Origin: DASQPR01 sp035713725
Lineage (GTDB): Bacteria > Actinomycetota > Actinomycetes > Mycobacteriales > Micromonosporaceae
Direction of reading: 5' to 3'
Length of the DNA stretch: 19,069 nucleotides
Assembly: GCA_035713725.1 (NCBI GenBank)
Contig: DASTMZ010000043.1
Location: 1 to 19,069 of the forward strand
How positions within the stretch are numbered: the stretch's first letter is position 1; each line of letters opens with the position of its first letter. The position numbers and the translations under genes were made by a program. Positions 1-7,934 of this stretch are shown piece after piece. The notes under the pieces were generated by a model that saw nothing but the letters and a program-made list of their open reading frames with translations, was not told where the DNA came from and made no database searches.

Positions 1-8
1 GTCGAAGA

Positions 9-599
9 TCAGCCACCACCGCCGTATCCGCCATATCCGCCAGGGCCGGACCCGGCCGGCGCCTGCGAGCCGGTCAACGACGTGATCGGGTTGCCGGATG
101 GGTCGATGAGCGTCCATGTGCCGCCGAACGCGTTGACACCCTCACCGTTGGTTTGGCCCGGTGCGGTATCCATCTTGAACAGGTAGAGCGGGTGGCCGTT
201 CAGCACCACCTGGGACGTGCCGTCGGACCGCTGCAAGGTGGTCAGCGTCCCGGTGATGCCCAAGCCGGTGGTGGCCGACCCGGCCATCGGTGGCCAGAAG
301 CTCACGCACTGTCCGCTACAGGTCGATTGGCCGTTCTTGTCCGCTGAAAGCGTGTAGAGCGAGTCACCCGCGCTGTCCGTCACGTAGGTGACGCCGCCCG
401 AGGTCTGCTTGACGGCCACTCCCTGGCCGCCCGGCGCGGCGCTGGTGGCCGCCGCCGGTGCCGGCGCTCCGCTAGTAGACGAACCGCCGGTGCTGGCGCA
501 CCCGGCGAGTGCCGCGCCTATCGCGAGCGCGACCACGCCGATGGCGTAGCCGCGACGCACGAGCCGCCGACCGCGACGAGGGTCGCTGTCAGATGCCAT
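9..599 (-). CDS. Secreted-repeat lipoprotein (COG4315 / Lipoprotein_15 type)
   Basis: Predicted exported lipoprotein of 196 residues. A basic N-terminus (RRGRRLVRR) leads into a hydrophobic segment ending in the lipobox LAGC at residues 31-34, so Cys34 should be lipidated and anchored to the outer face of the membrane. The mature part has an Ala/Ser/Pro/Gly linker and then two copies of the family's repeat: DSLYTLSADKNG with two Cys (TCSGQC) and FWPP, and later HPLYLFKMD with GTWTLIDPSG. The C-terminus is Gly/Tyr rich. The family's function is unknown; the Cys/Trp/Tyr-rich repeats have suggested redox or ligand-binding roles. I chose the ATG at 599 because an AAAGG lies about 10 nt upstream. 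An ATG at 608 (three residues longer) has that motif almost touching it. The gene is transcribed away from the HhH/OmpA pair. Family assignment is firm, role unknown. Confidence 0.88.
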   Translation of the reverse strand: MASDSDPRRGRRLVRRGYAIGVVALAIGAALAGCASTGGSSTSGAPAPAAATSAAPGGQGVAVKQTSGGVTYVTDSAGDSLYTLSADKNGQSTCSGQCVSFWPPMAGSATTGLGITGTLTTLQRSDGTSQVVLNGHPLYLFKMDTAPGQTNGEGVNAFGGTWTLIDPSGNPITSLTGSQAPAGSGPGGYGGYGGGG

Positions 600-1095
600 G
601 GTTGTCATGCCTTTCGCATCGTGTCGGTGGTGAACCTCGAAGTCCGCTTACAGCTGGCTGCACCCACACGCACGGTTCGCGAATCAGGTCGGTTCAAGGC
701 ATTCCTCGGACGGGAAAATGTCGAGGGTCGGTCTGCCTTCGTCTGTCGACACGCGTTATCCGCTAATTCCGAAATATATCCATAAACGCTGTCTAACCTC
801 CCCCGAGTGTGCCGGCGATCTCGCGACGACGCGCGGAGCCGACAAGGCGGTCGACCAATGTGAGCTGCGTCGATGCGCCCGGCGAGGTCCGCGTCGCACA
901 AACGCACACGGTGGTACGACGGATCGACCCCGCAGCGTCATTGGACGCGACCAATGGTCGTTACCCGTACAAACGCACCTCGACAGCGCCGTTCGCGGCG
1001 ATCCTGTTGCGCGACCGGACCGCCGGCCGTCGGGGCGTCGACACGGTGAACGGCGACGCGACAAACGCATCCGTACCGAACCCCGGAGGTCGCCG
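600..1095. other. Intergenic region between divergent genes, with an AT-rich patch
   Basis: About 500 bp without a convincing gene. Frames that stay open here give Arg-rich, low-complexity translations without family resemblance. At roughly 757-800 the base composition drops sharply into an AT-rich patch (with AATATATCC and ATAAACG), the most likely place for promoters of the lipoprotein on the minus strand and/or the pair on the plus strand. I could not fix a clear -35/-10 pair. A 6-bp inverted repeat, CATTGG/CCAATG with a 6-nt spacer, lies at 939-956 and could be an operator or chance. Confidence 0.6.
1085..1089 (+). promoter_or_regulatory. Ribosome binding site deciding the start of the HhH protein
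   Basis: GGAGG followed by 6 nt and then GTG at 1096. This sets the start directly before the transmembrane segment. The open frame extends upstream to 718, but that stretch reads as Arg-rich non-coding sequence. Confidence 0.8.
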
Positions 1096-2940
1096 GTGGC
1101 GTGGTTCATCGGTCAGTCAACGGTCATCATCGTGCTGGCCTTCGCTCTTGGCCTCGCCGTCGGTTGGCTGCTGTGGGCTCGTCGGATTCGGGCGCTCACG
1201 GTCGAGGTGGCGGCCGCCCGGATCCGTGCCGCGGGCCGCGGTGCGTACGCACACAGTGGGCGCCTTCGCCGGCCCGGCGCCGCGACGACGACGTCCACGG
1301 GCGAGCCGTTCCGCCGACGCGGCGGCTGGCCGCGGCCACGGATGCCGCGACCGGGCCCGGCCAGCGGCATGGCCGAAGAACCCTCATCCGCGTCAAGCGA
1401 TCGAGGGACCGATCCGCCGACGATGCCGCGCATTCCGTTGCCCCGCATCGAGACGGTGGGACACGTCGATCCGCACGTGGTTCCGCTCAGCGACCTCGAC
1501 GACGAGTTCTCCGACGACCTGGCCGATGGCGAGTTCGCAGACCGTGACTTCGCCGATGATCTCGGCTTTGGCTCGGCGGGTGACCACGACGCCGACACGC
1601 GATTTCGCGACGAGGACTTCGAACGCGGCGACGCTCGGACCCGCCGCGACAACGCAGACCCGCTCGGGCTGAGCCGATATCGCGACCTCTTCGGGCCGCC
1701 CGAGGCGGCGGACGAGACGCCCAACCGCGATCCGATAGCCAAACGCGGCCTGTTCGGCCAACGTACGAGCGCGGACGACGTACGCGACCACGCGATAGCC
1801 CGCAAACCCGACGTCGACGGTGAAGACCCGGACGACGTGGCTGCCAATCGTGCAAGTGGCTATGACGCCGCCATCGGTGACGCGGTCGTCCATGACGCGG
1901 TTGACGCCGGACCGCACGGCGACGCTGACAACGACGTGGCGCACGAACTCGCGCTGATCGAGGCGGTCGCGGCGCGCCGGGCGGTGGACGACTTCACGCG
2001 CATCACCGGTGTCGGGCCCAAATCCGCCGCCGCGCTCGTCGCGGCCGGGATCCGCACGTACGACCAATTGGCCGACACCGTGGCGAGCCGAGTCGCGGAC
2101 GCCTTGCGCGACGCCGGCCTTCGGCTGGCCCCGAACCTGCGGACCTGGCCGGGCCAGGCGCGGCTGCTCACCGACGGCGACCGGCCCACCCTCAGCGGCC
2201 GCGGTCGCGGCCCGATGAGCATCAACCACCGCGGCGACGGCAATGCCGGCACCAACATCGCACCGGCGCCGGACGGCAGTCGTGAGCACAATGGACGCCC
2301 CGACCGGTACGGCCGCCCGGACGGCCCCGTCGCCGGGCCGAACCGTCCGCCTGCTGTCGACCTGCCACGTCGCTCGGTACCTCCGGACGCGCTCGACCCG
2401 GACGATCTCGCGCGCATCGAGGGCATCGGGCCGCGCTTCGCCGCTGCTCTCGTGACCGCGGGCATCCGTACGTTCGGGCAGCTTGCCGCATCCGACGTGG
2501 AAGCAATTCGGAACGCCGTCGCGAGCGCCGGACTGATTGCCGCGCCCAGCCTGCCGACCTGGCCGGCGCAGGCGCGCCTGCTCGCCGACGGCGACGAGGA
2601 CGGCTTCGCGGTCATGACCGCGCGACTGATCGCGGGACGCGACGTGCGCGACAACCTGGAACGGATCGCCGGCATCGGGCCGCGGGTGTCCGCAGCGCTG
2701 CGGGTGGCCGGGATCCACACGTTCCGGGCGCTCGCGAACAGTGACACCACGCGTCTGCGTACCGCCATCAAACGCGCCGGCATGCCAACGGCGCTGCACC
2801 TGGCGACCTGGCCCGCGCAGGCGCGGTTGCTTGCCGACGGCGACGAGGAAGCCTTCGGCGACCTCGCCGGACGCCTCGGCGACGGCGATGCCGAAGACCG
2901 CACCGGCGACGACATCGACCCCGGGGCCGGACCGCGCTGA
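1096..2940 (+). CDS. Membrane-anchored protein with three helix-hairpin-helix-like repeats
   Basis: 614 residues from the GTG at 1096. Residues about 4-28 form one transmembrane helix (STVIIVLAFALGLAVGWLLW) followed at once by ARRIR; the positive-inside rule puts the rest in the cytoplasm. Next come an Arg/Pro-rich stretch, then a long Asp/Glu-rich, probably disordered region (about 130-295, for example DDEFSDDLADGEFADRDF). The C-terminal half carries three copies of one domain starting near residues 298, 436 and 519. Each has an HhH-like core (ITGVGPKSAAAL, IEGIGPRFAAAL, IAGIGPRVSAAL), then AGIxTFxxLA and a TWPxQARLLxDGD signature. This resembles HhH/DUF4332-like domains of actinobacteria; HhH motifs often bind DNA non-specifically but can also mediate protein contacts. 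The stop overlaps the ATG of the OmpA gene (TGATG), implying translational coupling. Function unknown. Confidence 0.8.
   Translation: MAWFIGQSTVIIVLAFALGLAVGWLLWARRIRALTVEVAAARIRAAGRGAYAHSGRLRRPGAATTTSTGEPFRRRGGWPRPRMPRPGPASGMAEEPSSASSDRGTDPPTMPRIPLPRIETVGHVDPHVVPLSDLDDEFSDDLADGEFADRDFADDLGFGSAGDHDADTRFRDEDFERGDARTRRDNADPLGLSRYRDLFGPPEAADETPNRDPIAKRGLFGQRTSADDVRDHAIARKPDVDGEDPDDVAANRASGYDAAIGDAVVHDAVDAGPHGDADNDVAHELALIEAVAARRAVDDFTRITGVGPKSAAALVAAGIRTYDQLADTVASRVADALRDAGLRLAPNLRTWPGQARLLTDGDRPTLSGRGRGPMSINHRGDGNAGTNIAPAPDGSREHNGRPDRYGRPDGPVAGPNRPPAVDLPRRSVPPDALDPDDLARIEGIGPRFAAALVTAGIRTFGQLAASDVEAIRNAVASAGLIAAPSLPTWPAQARLLADGDEDGFAVMTARLIAGRDVRDNLERIAGIGPRVSAALRVAGIHTFRALANSDTTRLRTAIKRAGMPTALHLATWPAQARLLADGDEEAFGDLAGRLGDGDAEDRTGDDIDPGAGPR
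1987..2898 (+). repeat. Three tandem HhH/TWPxQARLL domain repeats
   Basis: Domain-sized repeats inside the HhH protein begin at 1987, 2401 and 2650. Copies 2 and 3 are exactly 83 codons apart and also close at DNA level: 2556-2600 and 2805-2849 differ at only 4 of 45 positions, across the segment encoding TWPAQARLLADGDE. Copy 1 is separated from copy 2 by an Arg/Pro/Gly-rich linker and is more diverged (TWPGQARLLTDGD). The pattern suggests a recent duplication of the 83-codon unit. Confidence 0.85.
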
Positions 2941-3749
2941 TGCCGTCCGCGGAGCCTCGGCGTCACGGCGATGCCGTCGAGCGTGGACGGCGATCGGCGC
3001 GCTGGCGACGGCTGGCGCTGCCGATCGGCGTCGGCGTGCTCGGGCTGATATCGCTCGGCATCGTGCAGGATCTACCGATTCGACACGGCGTCGAAAAGCA
3101 TCTCACCAACGACTCGGTGCAGGCGCTGGACGGCGCCGGCATCCGGGACGTCAGCGTACGGTTTAGCGGCCGCGACGCGACGGTCTACGTACGGTCGGCG
3201 AGCGATGGCGAACGCGCGCTGGCGATCGTACGGTCGCAACCCGGCGTACGGGTGGCCCGCGTCGTCTTCGACCGGAAGCCGTCCGCAGCGGCCGCCCCGC
3301 CGAGCGCACCGCCGAGCGCACGCGCGAACCTACCGGGCGACGCGGGTCGGCAGCCCCAGGCACCCGGATCGAGCAACGGCGCCCGGGCGAATGATCGCGC
3401 ACGCGTACAGGTCGCGCTCGACGCGCTCGGCCCGGTCTACTTCACCAGCGGCAGCGCGGCGCTGACGGCCGCGGGTCGTGCGACTGTTACGAAGGTCGCC
3501 GCCGTGCTCCGCGCCGCGCCGACCGTGCGGATCGAGGTCCGGGGTTTCGCCGATTCATCCGGGCCGGCCGCGACCAACGATTCGGTCAGTCGAGATCGCG
3601 CCGCGACGGTGTCACGAGCGTTGCTGGCGCTCGGCGTTCCGGCGACCCGACTGACGGTCGTCGGGTTCGGGGAGACACAGCCGGCGGCTAGCAACGACAC
3701 GCCGGCACACCGCGCCCTAAATCGGCGCGTCGACTTCGTGGTGCGGTAG
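2940..3749 (+). CDS. TM-BON-OmpA family protein (ArfA-like architecture)
   Basis: 269 residues. A very basic N-terminus (RRSARWRR) precedes one transmembrane helix at about 26-43 (LPIGVGVLGLISLGIV), so the bulk should lie outside the membrane. Residues about 45-115 look like a BON-type fold (GAGIRDVSVRFSGRDATVYV, then PGVRVARVVFD). A Pro/Ala linker follows, then an OmpA C-terminal domain at about 155-268: VYFTSGSAALTAAG, VEVRG-type strand IEVRGFADSSG, SRDRAATVSRALLALGV and NRRVDFVV. The Asp of FADSSG and the Arg of SRDRA fit the residues that hold the diaminopimelate peptide of peptidoglycan in this family. The order TM, BON, OmpA matches M. tuberculosis ArfA (Rv0899), though the protein is shorter. 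Its ATG overlaps the stop of the HhH gene. The likely role is anchoring a membrane complex to the cell wall; this is inference. Confidence 0.88.
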   Translation: MPSAEPRRHGDAVERGRRSARWRRLALPIGVGVLGLISLGIVQDLPIRHGVEKHLTNDSVQALDGAGIRDVSVRFSGRDATVYVRSASDGERALAIVRSQPGVRVARVVFDRKPSAAAAPPSAPPSARANLPGDAGRQPQAPGSSNGARANDRARVQVALDALGPVYFTSGSAALTAAGRATVTKVAAVLRAAPTVRIEVRGFADSSGPAATNDSVSRDRAATVSRALLALGVPATRLTVVGFGETQPAASNDTPAHRALNRRVDFVVR

Positions 3750-3790
3750 AGCATCCGGCCGCGTAAGCGATCCGTTGGAAGCCGTGGCGG

Positions 3791-4099
3791 CTAGTCAGTG
3801 TCGAACTTTGCACGACCGCGCGGCACCACGACGTCGAGATACTCGCGATGCCGCCGGATGAATTCCGTGACGAACGGACAGGTTGGGATCGTGGCCACGC
3901 CACGGGATCGGAAGTCGTCGAGCACTTGCCGGACGAGCGCACTGCCGACGCCGTGGCCCTCGAACGCCGGCGAAACCTCGGTGTGTACGAGTTCGATCGC
4001 GTCGCGACGGTCGCGGTAGTCGACGAACCCCGCGACCGCGCCGTCGACGCGCGCCTCGAACCGGTGCGCCTCCGGCGCGTCGACCACCTCGATGTCCAT
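3791..4099 (-). CDS. Small GNAT-family N-acetyltransferase
   Basis: 102 residues, matching the short single-domain acetyltransferases of the GCN5-related group (PF14542 / COG2388 type). Visible features are the strand pair FEARVDGAVAGFVDYRD, the strand IELVHTEVSP, the acetyl-CoA pyrophosphate loop FEGHGVGSALVRQVLDD, and the C-terminal CPFVTEFIRRHREY typical of this subfamily. The substrate is unknown. A run of G lies about 5 nt upstream of the ATG at 4099. The gene converges on the OmpA gene with a gap of only about 40 bp and lies downstream of, and on the same strand as, the methyltransferase, with 84 bp between them. Confidence 0.9.
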   Translation of the reverse strand: MDIEVVDAPEAHRFEARVDGAVAGFVDYRDRRDAIELVHTEVSPAFEGHGVGSALVRQVLDDFRSRGVATIPTCPFVTEFIRRHREYLDVVVPRGRAKFDTD

Positions 4100-4125
4100 G
4101 TCTGCCCCCGTTTTGCACGCTCACC

Positions 4126-4137
4126 CGGTTCGAACCG
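4126..4137. repeat. 12-bp perfect palindrome upstream of the GNAT gene
   Basis: CGGTTCGAACCG, about 27 bp upstream of the GNAT start, in the 84-bp gap before the methyltransferase stop. Perfect dyads of this size can be repressor operators. There is no independent evidence for a regulator here. Confidence 0.35.
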
Positions 4138-4183
4138 CCCACCTCGTCGGCCCTGGTACACCGCAGGCCAGCATATGCCGCGG

Positions 4184-5023
4184 TCAGGCGGCGCGGCCCG
4201 GCCACCAGATGGTGGCCAGCCGACGAACCGACCCGCCGAGCGTCGGGGTCGTGGGGTCCACACCCATGTCCCGAAGGGCATCGGCGACCTCTTCCTTACG
4301 ATCCCGGCCGAGACAAAGCCGCCGACAAGTCGTGGCAACCAACTCGTCGAAGCTCATCGTGTCCAGCGACGCCGGTCGCTCCCACCGGCGTACCTCGGGT
4401 TCATAGCCGAGCGCCGCGATCGCCGCCACGGCGTCCGTCGCGGTCGGCGCGGTCGGCCGCGCCAGGCCGTGGAAGCGCCACCACAGTGGATTCCACGGCG
4501 TCATCGGATGCCGCTCGGTGATCTCCGCGACGACCCGGACCCGGGCGTACCCGGACAGCGCAGTCACGAACGGCGCGAGGTCGGCGACGTTGTAGAGCAC
4601 GTGATGGCAGACCACGACATCGGCGACCGGTGCCTGCTCGGCGACGTCGGGCCAGCGGCCGACGATGGTCGCAACGTCCAGGCCCTGGTCACGTGCGAGC
4701 GACGCCAGCGTGTCGAGCAGCGTCGCGTTCGTGTCAACGGCGGTAACCGGCACGGTCTCCGTGTCGCGCGCGAGATGGCCGGCGAGCGCAAGCGACGCGG
4801 CGCCCGCGCCAGCACCGACGTCGAGCACCGATCCGTGCTCGGGCAACGCCTCGGCGGCCCGCTCGTACGACTCCCCCGACGGCTCGGCCACTTGACGTTC
4901 CGCACGCGCCACGAACGTACGGTTTGGCAGTGTCCACGGTGACTCCGGCGCGGCGGCCAGGATCTCGGCCGGGATCGCCCACGACTCGAGCGACTCGCGC
5001 CAGTACGCCACCGGATCACGCAT
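4184..5023 (-). CDS. Class I SAM-dependent methyltransferase
   Basis: 279 residues. The SAM-binding motif I is VLDVGAGAG at residues 66-74, followed by an acidic post-motif strand (VTAVDTNATLLDTLA) and the motif VADVVVCHHVLYNVADL at the expected distance, so the Rossmann methyltransferase fold is well supported. The N-terminus (RDPVAYWRESLESW, then TLPNRTFVARAE) and the C-terminus (CRRLCLGRDRKEEVADAL, TIWWPGRAA) are not diagnostic to me, and I cannot name the substrate. The start is the ATG at 5023 because GGGAGG lies 5 nt upstream. An ATG at 5038 would add five residues but would place its own start inside the approach to this ribosome site. The longer open frame reaching back to 5677 runs antisense to the kinase gene and is not real. 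The gene is divergent from the conservon across 175 bp. Confidence 0.85.
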   Translation of the reverse strand: MRDPVAYWRESLESWAIPAEILAAAPESPWTLPNRTFVARAERQVAEPSGESYERAAEALPEHGSVLDVGAGAGAASLALAGHLARDTETVPVTAVDTNATLLDTLASLARDQGLDVATIVGRWPDVAEQAPVADVVVCHHVLYNVADLAPFVTALSGYARVRVVAEITERHPMTPWNPLWWRFHGLARPTAPTATDAVAAIAALGYEPEVRRWERPASLDTMSFDELVATTCRRLCLGRDRKEEVADALRDMGVDPTTPTLGGSVRRLATIWWPGRAA

Positions 5024-5028
5024 CGTCG

Positions 5029-5034
5029 CCTCCC
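5029..5034 (-). promoter_or_regulatory. Ribosome binding site deciding the methyltransferase start
   Basis: On the minus strand this reads GGGAGG, 5 nt before the ATG at 5023. It favours that start over the upstream ATG at 5038 and over any longer frame. Confidence 0.75.
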
Positions 5035-5198
5035 GCATCGGGGCACCGGTTCGTGGCCATCGTGGCATAGCACGCGGACGCCGGTGACGAGGTGAGGTCG
5101 GTCCGATCGCCCCATGCGGTGACGGCCGCCGGCCAGTAGCATCCGGCGAAGGCTCCCTGCACGCTCGGGGCCGGACCGAGACGGACGGGCGGGATCGG

Positions 5199-7934
5199 AT
5201 GGCGCGGCACACCTCGCTGCGGCGATGGTGGCCGCGTCCGCGCGGCAGTGCTGCCCGTGATGCCGGCGCGACGCGTGACGGCAGCGCGACGCGTGACGGC
5301 GCGACACCAGGTGACGGCGCGACGCCGGGCCGATCGCTCGTCCGGTGGTGGCCGCGGCCGGGCGGCGCTCGCCCCACGTGGTCGATCCGCGCGAAGATCC
5401 TCACGTTGTTGCTGCTGCCCGTCGTACCACTGTTGGCAATGTGGATGTTCACGACGAGCGCAACGCTCGGACCGGCGGTGAATCTCTTCACCGCGGTCAC
5501 CAATCTGCAGTCGGCCGGCCAGCCGTCGGCCGCACTCGTCGACGAGCTACAGGACGAGCGCGGCCTGTCGATGGCATATTCGGGCGGCCGCCACGACGCC
5601 GCGACGAAGGCTGCCGTCGCGGCTGCGCGTACGAAGACGGATGCGGCCGTCGCGGCACTGCACCGCAACACCGGCACCGCGGCGTTCCGCGACGCGGAAA
5701 GCGATCTGACGCGTGGTTACCTCGACGTCCTGTCCGCCGCGCTGGCGCGACTGCCGACGGTACGGGCCGGTATCGACCGCGGCACGACGCCGGACGACGT
5801 GATGACCTACTACGACGGCACGATCGACGACGCATTCGGCCTCTACGGCTCGATCACCGGCATTGACGACCACGATCTCGCGCGACAGGCCGCCACCGTG
5901 GTCGGTTTGATGCAGGCGCGGGAGATGTTCACGCGCGAGGACGCCATCGTCACCGGCGCGGTGGCGGCCGGCCGGCTCACCCCGTCGGCGTACCAGATGC
6001 TGGTCGGCGCGATCGGCACGCAGCGCTACCTCTACCAGCAGGCCACGCGGTTCCTGCCCGCCGATGACCAGCGCGGCTATCAGGCGACCTTGTCCAGCGT
6101 CGTGTTCACGCAGCTTCGCGGGTTCGAGGACCAGTTGAGTGTGCGAGCCGGCACGAAGACCGGCTTGCCGACCGGGTTCGAGGCGACGGCGTGGCGGTCC
6201 GACTTCGACATCGTGAACGGCGAGCTGAAGGCGCTGGAGTCGACCGAGTCACAACGTACGATCGCCGCGACGAGACCCGCCGGCGAGCGCATTGTGATAC
6301 GGCTCGCGGTGGCCGGCGGCATCGGTCTGCTCGTACTCATCGCGCTGATCATCGTGTCGGTACGCATCGCCCGCGGCATCATCGCGCGCGTGCACGGGCT
6401 GCGCACCGACGCGCTGACCCTCGCCCGGGACCGCCTACCTGGCGTGGTCGCGCGGCTGCGCCGCGGTGAACCGGTCGACGTATCCACGGAGTCGCCGGCG
6501 CTCGCGTACGGCCATGACGAACTCGGCCAGCTCGGCGAGGCGTTCTCGCGTGCGCAACGCACCGCGATCGCGTCCGCGGTGCAGGAGGCCGAGCTGCGAA
6601 ACGGCCTGAACGAGGTGTTCCTGAACATCGCGCGCCGCAGCCAGACGCTGCTGCACCGGCAGCTCGCACTGCTCGATGACATGGAACGGCGGGTGACCGA
6701 CCCCGACGACCTCGCCGAGCTCTTCCGCATCGACCACCTCGCCACGCGTATGCGTCGACACGCCGAGGATCTGGTCATTCTGGCCGGCGCGACGCCGGGA
6801 CGCGGATGGCGATATCCAGTCGCGTTCGTCGATGTGCTCCGCGCCGCCGCCGCCGAGGTCGAGCTCTACACCCGGATATCGGTTCGCGCGTTGCCGGATC
6901 TCGCACTAGCCGGCCGGGCGGTCGGCGACACCGTGCATCTGATCGCCGAACTGCTGGAAAACGCCACCACGTTCTCGCCACCGGAGACGCAGGTGACGGT
7001 GTCCGCGCAGGTCGTGCCGCACGGCTGCGCGATCGAGATCGAAGACCGCGGGATCGGCATGACGGCGGAGGAGATCGACGCGGCCAACGAGCGCCTCGCG
7101 ACGCCATCGGACTTCCACCCGTCGCACAGCAGCCGGCTCGGACTCTTCGTGGTGGCCAGGCTCGCCGCGCGTCACGGCATCCGGGTGACGTTGCAGTCGT
7201 CACCGTACGGCGGGGTTACCGCGATCGTGCTGCTGCCGCCGGAAGTCGTGGTCGCCGAGCCGGAGACCGCGGAGCTCGAGCCGGCGATCTCCGGCACCGG
7301 TGCGCGCATGCTGACCGCGGTGCGGACGGGTACGGCGGTGATCGACGGTACGGTGACCGACGAAACGACGTCCTCCACAGTCGACGCCGACGCCACCCAC
7401 ACGGCCGGCGACCCTGCCGACGACGGCGAGGTCGTGCTCGAAGCCATCGACGGGGAGGTGGTCGGTGAGCCCGCCGTCGCCGATCAGGCGCCATCGGTGC
7501 CACGGCAACGCAACCTGACGCTCGTCACGCCGCCCGAGTCGTCGACCGTGAAGGGCGTCACGGCGGACGGTCTGCCGCAGCGCGTACGCCCGTCCGGCCG
7601 GCCCGGCCGCGCCGTCCGGCTGGTGCCCGATGCCGTCCCGGCGCAGCCTTCCGACGGTGAGAGCGAACCCGCGAACGAACGGACTGACGGGGACGCGACA
7701 CCGCTCGGGGCGCCCCGAACCCCCGAACGCATGCGTACGATGCTGGAGTCCTTTCAGGACGGCACGACCCTCGGTCGCCGTCGCGCGCAGGCATCGAGCG
7801 CCGCCGACCCTGCGGGCGACCCCGCGGGCGACATCGCGCCGACTCACGACGCCGCACCAGCGGACGACGCGTCGGACGCGGACCGTCGAGAATCGGATGG
7901 AGCTGGGAGCGAGCACGGAATGCCCGACCGATGA
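5199..7934 (+). CDS. cvnA: Conservon sensor histidine kinase (CvnA-like) with nitrate-sensing domain
   Basis: 911-residue membrane sensor. A basic, repetitive N-terminus (1-62) precedes TM1 at about 67-88 (ILTLLLLPVVPLLAMWMF). An extracellular nitrate/nitrite-sensing (NIT) type domain spans about 90-350, with the family feature LVDELQDERGLSMAY. TM2 is at about 365-393, followed by a HAMP linker. The dimerisation region includes LNIARRSQTLLHRQLALLDDME and LFRIDHLATRMRRHAEDL. The HATPase_c domain shows the N box ELLENATTFSPP (about 583-594), the G1 box IEIEDRGIGM (about 612-621) and SRLGLFVVARLAARHG. A long Asp/Glu/Thr/Pro-rich tail (from about 690) ends near a motif MLESFQDG seen in conservon kinases. 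The gene leads the operon and overlaps the Roadblock gene by 4 nt (ATGA). CvnA proteins need not phosphorylate a classical response regulator, and none is encoded nearby. Confidence 0.93.
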   Translation: MARHTSLRRWWPRPRGSAARDAGATRDGSATRDGATPGDGATPGRSLVRWWPRPGGARPTWSIRAKILTLLLLPVVPLLAMWMFTTSATLGPAVNLFTAVTNLQSAGQPSAALVDELQDERGLSMAYSGGRHDAATKAAVAAARTKTDAAVAALHRNTGTAAFRDAESDLTRGYLDVLSAALARLPTVRAGIDRGTTPDDVMTYYDGTIDDAFGLYGSITGIDDHDLARQAATVVGLMQAREMFTREDAIVTGAVAAGRLTPSAYQMLVGAIGTQRYLYQQATRFLPADDQRGYQATLSSVVFTQLRGFEDQLSVRAGTKTGLPTGFEATAWRSDFDIVNGELKALESTESQRTIAATRPAGERIVIRLAVAGGIGLLVLIALIIVSVRIARGIIARVHGLRTDALTLARDRLPGVVARLRRGEPVDVSTESPALAYGHDELGQLGEAFSRAQRTAIASAVQEAELRNGLNEVFLNIARRSQTLLHRQLALLDDMERRVTDPDDLAELFRIDHLATRMRRHAEDLVILAGATPGRGWRYPVAFVDVLRAAAAEVELYTRISVRALPDLALAGRAVGDTVHLIAELLENATTFSPPETQVTVSAQVVPHGCAIEIEDRGIGMTAEEIDAANERLATPSDFHPSHSSRLGLFVVARLAARHGIRVTLQSSPYGGVTAIVLLPPEVVVAEPETAELEPAISGTGARMLTAVRTGTAVIDGTVTDETTSSTVDADATHTAGDPADDGEVVLEAIDGEVVGEPAVADQAPSVPRQRNLTLVTPPESSTVKGVTADGLPQRVRPSGRPGRAVRLVPDAVPAQPSDGESEPANERTDGDATPLGAPRTPERMRTMLESFQDGTTLGRRRAQASSAADPAGDPAGDIAPTHDAAPADDASDADRRESDGAGSEHGMPDR
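5267..5330 (+). repeat. Short tandem repeats in the kinase N-terminus
   Basis: The 15-mer GCGACGCGTGACGGC occurs at 5267-5281 and 5285-5299 (period 18), followed by a degenerate copy at 5300-5317 and a partial one. They encode GATRDGS-ATRDG-ATPGDG-ATPG. The block is flanked on both sides by a second duplication, RRWWPRPRG (near 5220) and VRWWPRPGG (near 5341), so the cytoplasmic N-terminus appears to have grown by slippage or local duplication. Confidence 0.8.

Noticed and set aside
605..907. 100-codon open frame on the minus strand upstream of the COG4315-type lipoprotein
   Set aside because: No family resemblance, composition unlike its neighbours, and it crosses the AT-rich patch that looks like a promoter region.
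718..1095. Upstream extension of the HhH protein frame to an ATG at 718
   Set aside because: The translation is Arg-rich and without structure, and a GGAGG site correctly spaced before the GTG at 1096 precedes the transmembrane helix directly.
1393..2966. Long open frames (468 and 368 codons) antisense to the HhH gene
   Set aside because: Expected shadows of a GC-rich coding region with few stops. The translations show no recognisable domain, while the sense frame has clear repeats.
4110..4175. Possible tRNA suggested by GGTTCGAACC
   Set aside because: The T-loop-like sequence is there on both strands, but the flanking bases form no 5-bp T stem and no matching acceptor, D or anticodon arms.
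5024..5677. N-terminal extension of the methyltransferase to 5677
   Set aside because: It is antisense to the kinase N-terminus and TM1, is Arg/Pro-rich, and a strong ribosome site fixes the start at 5023.
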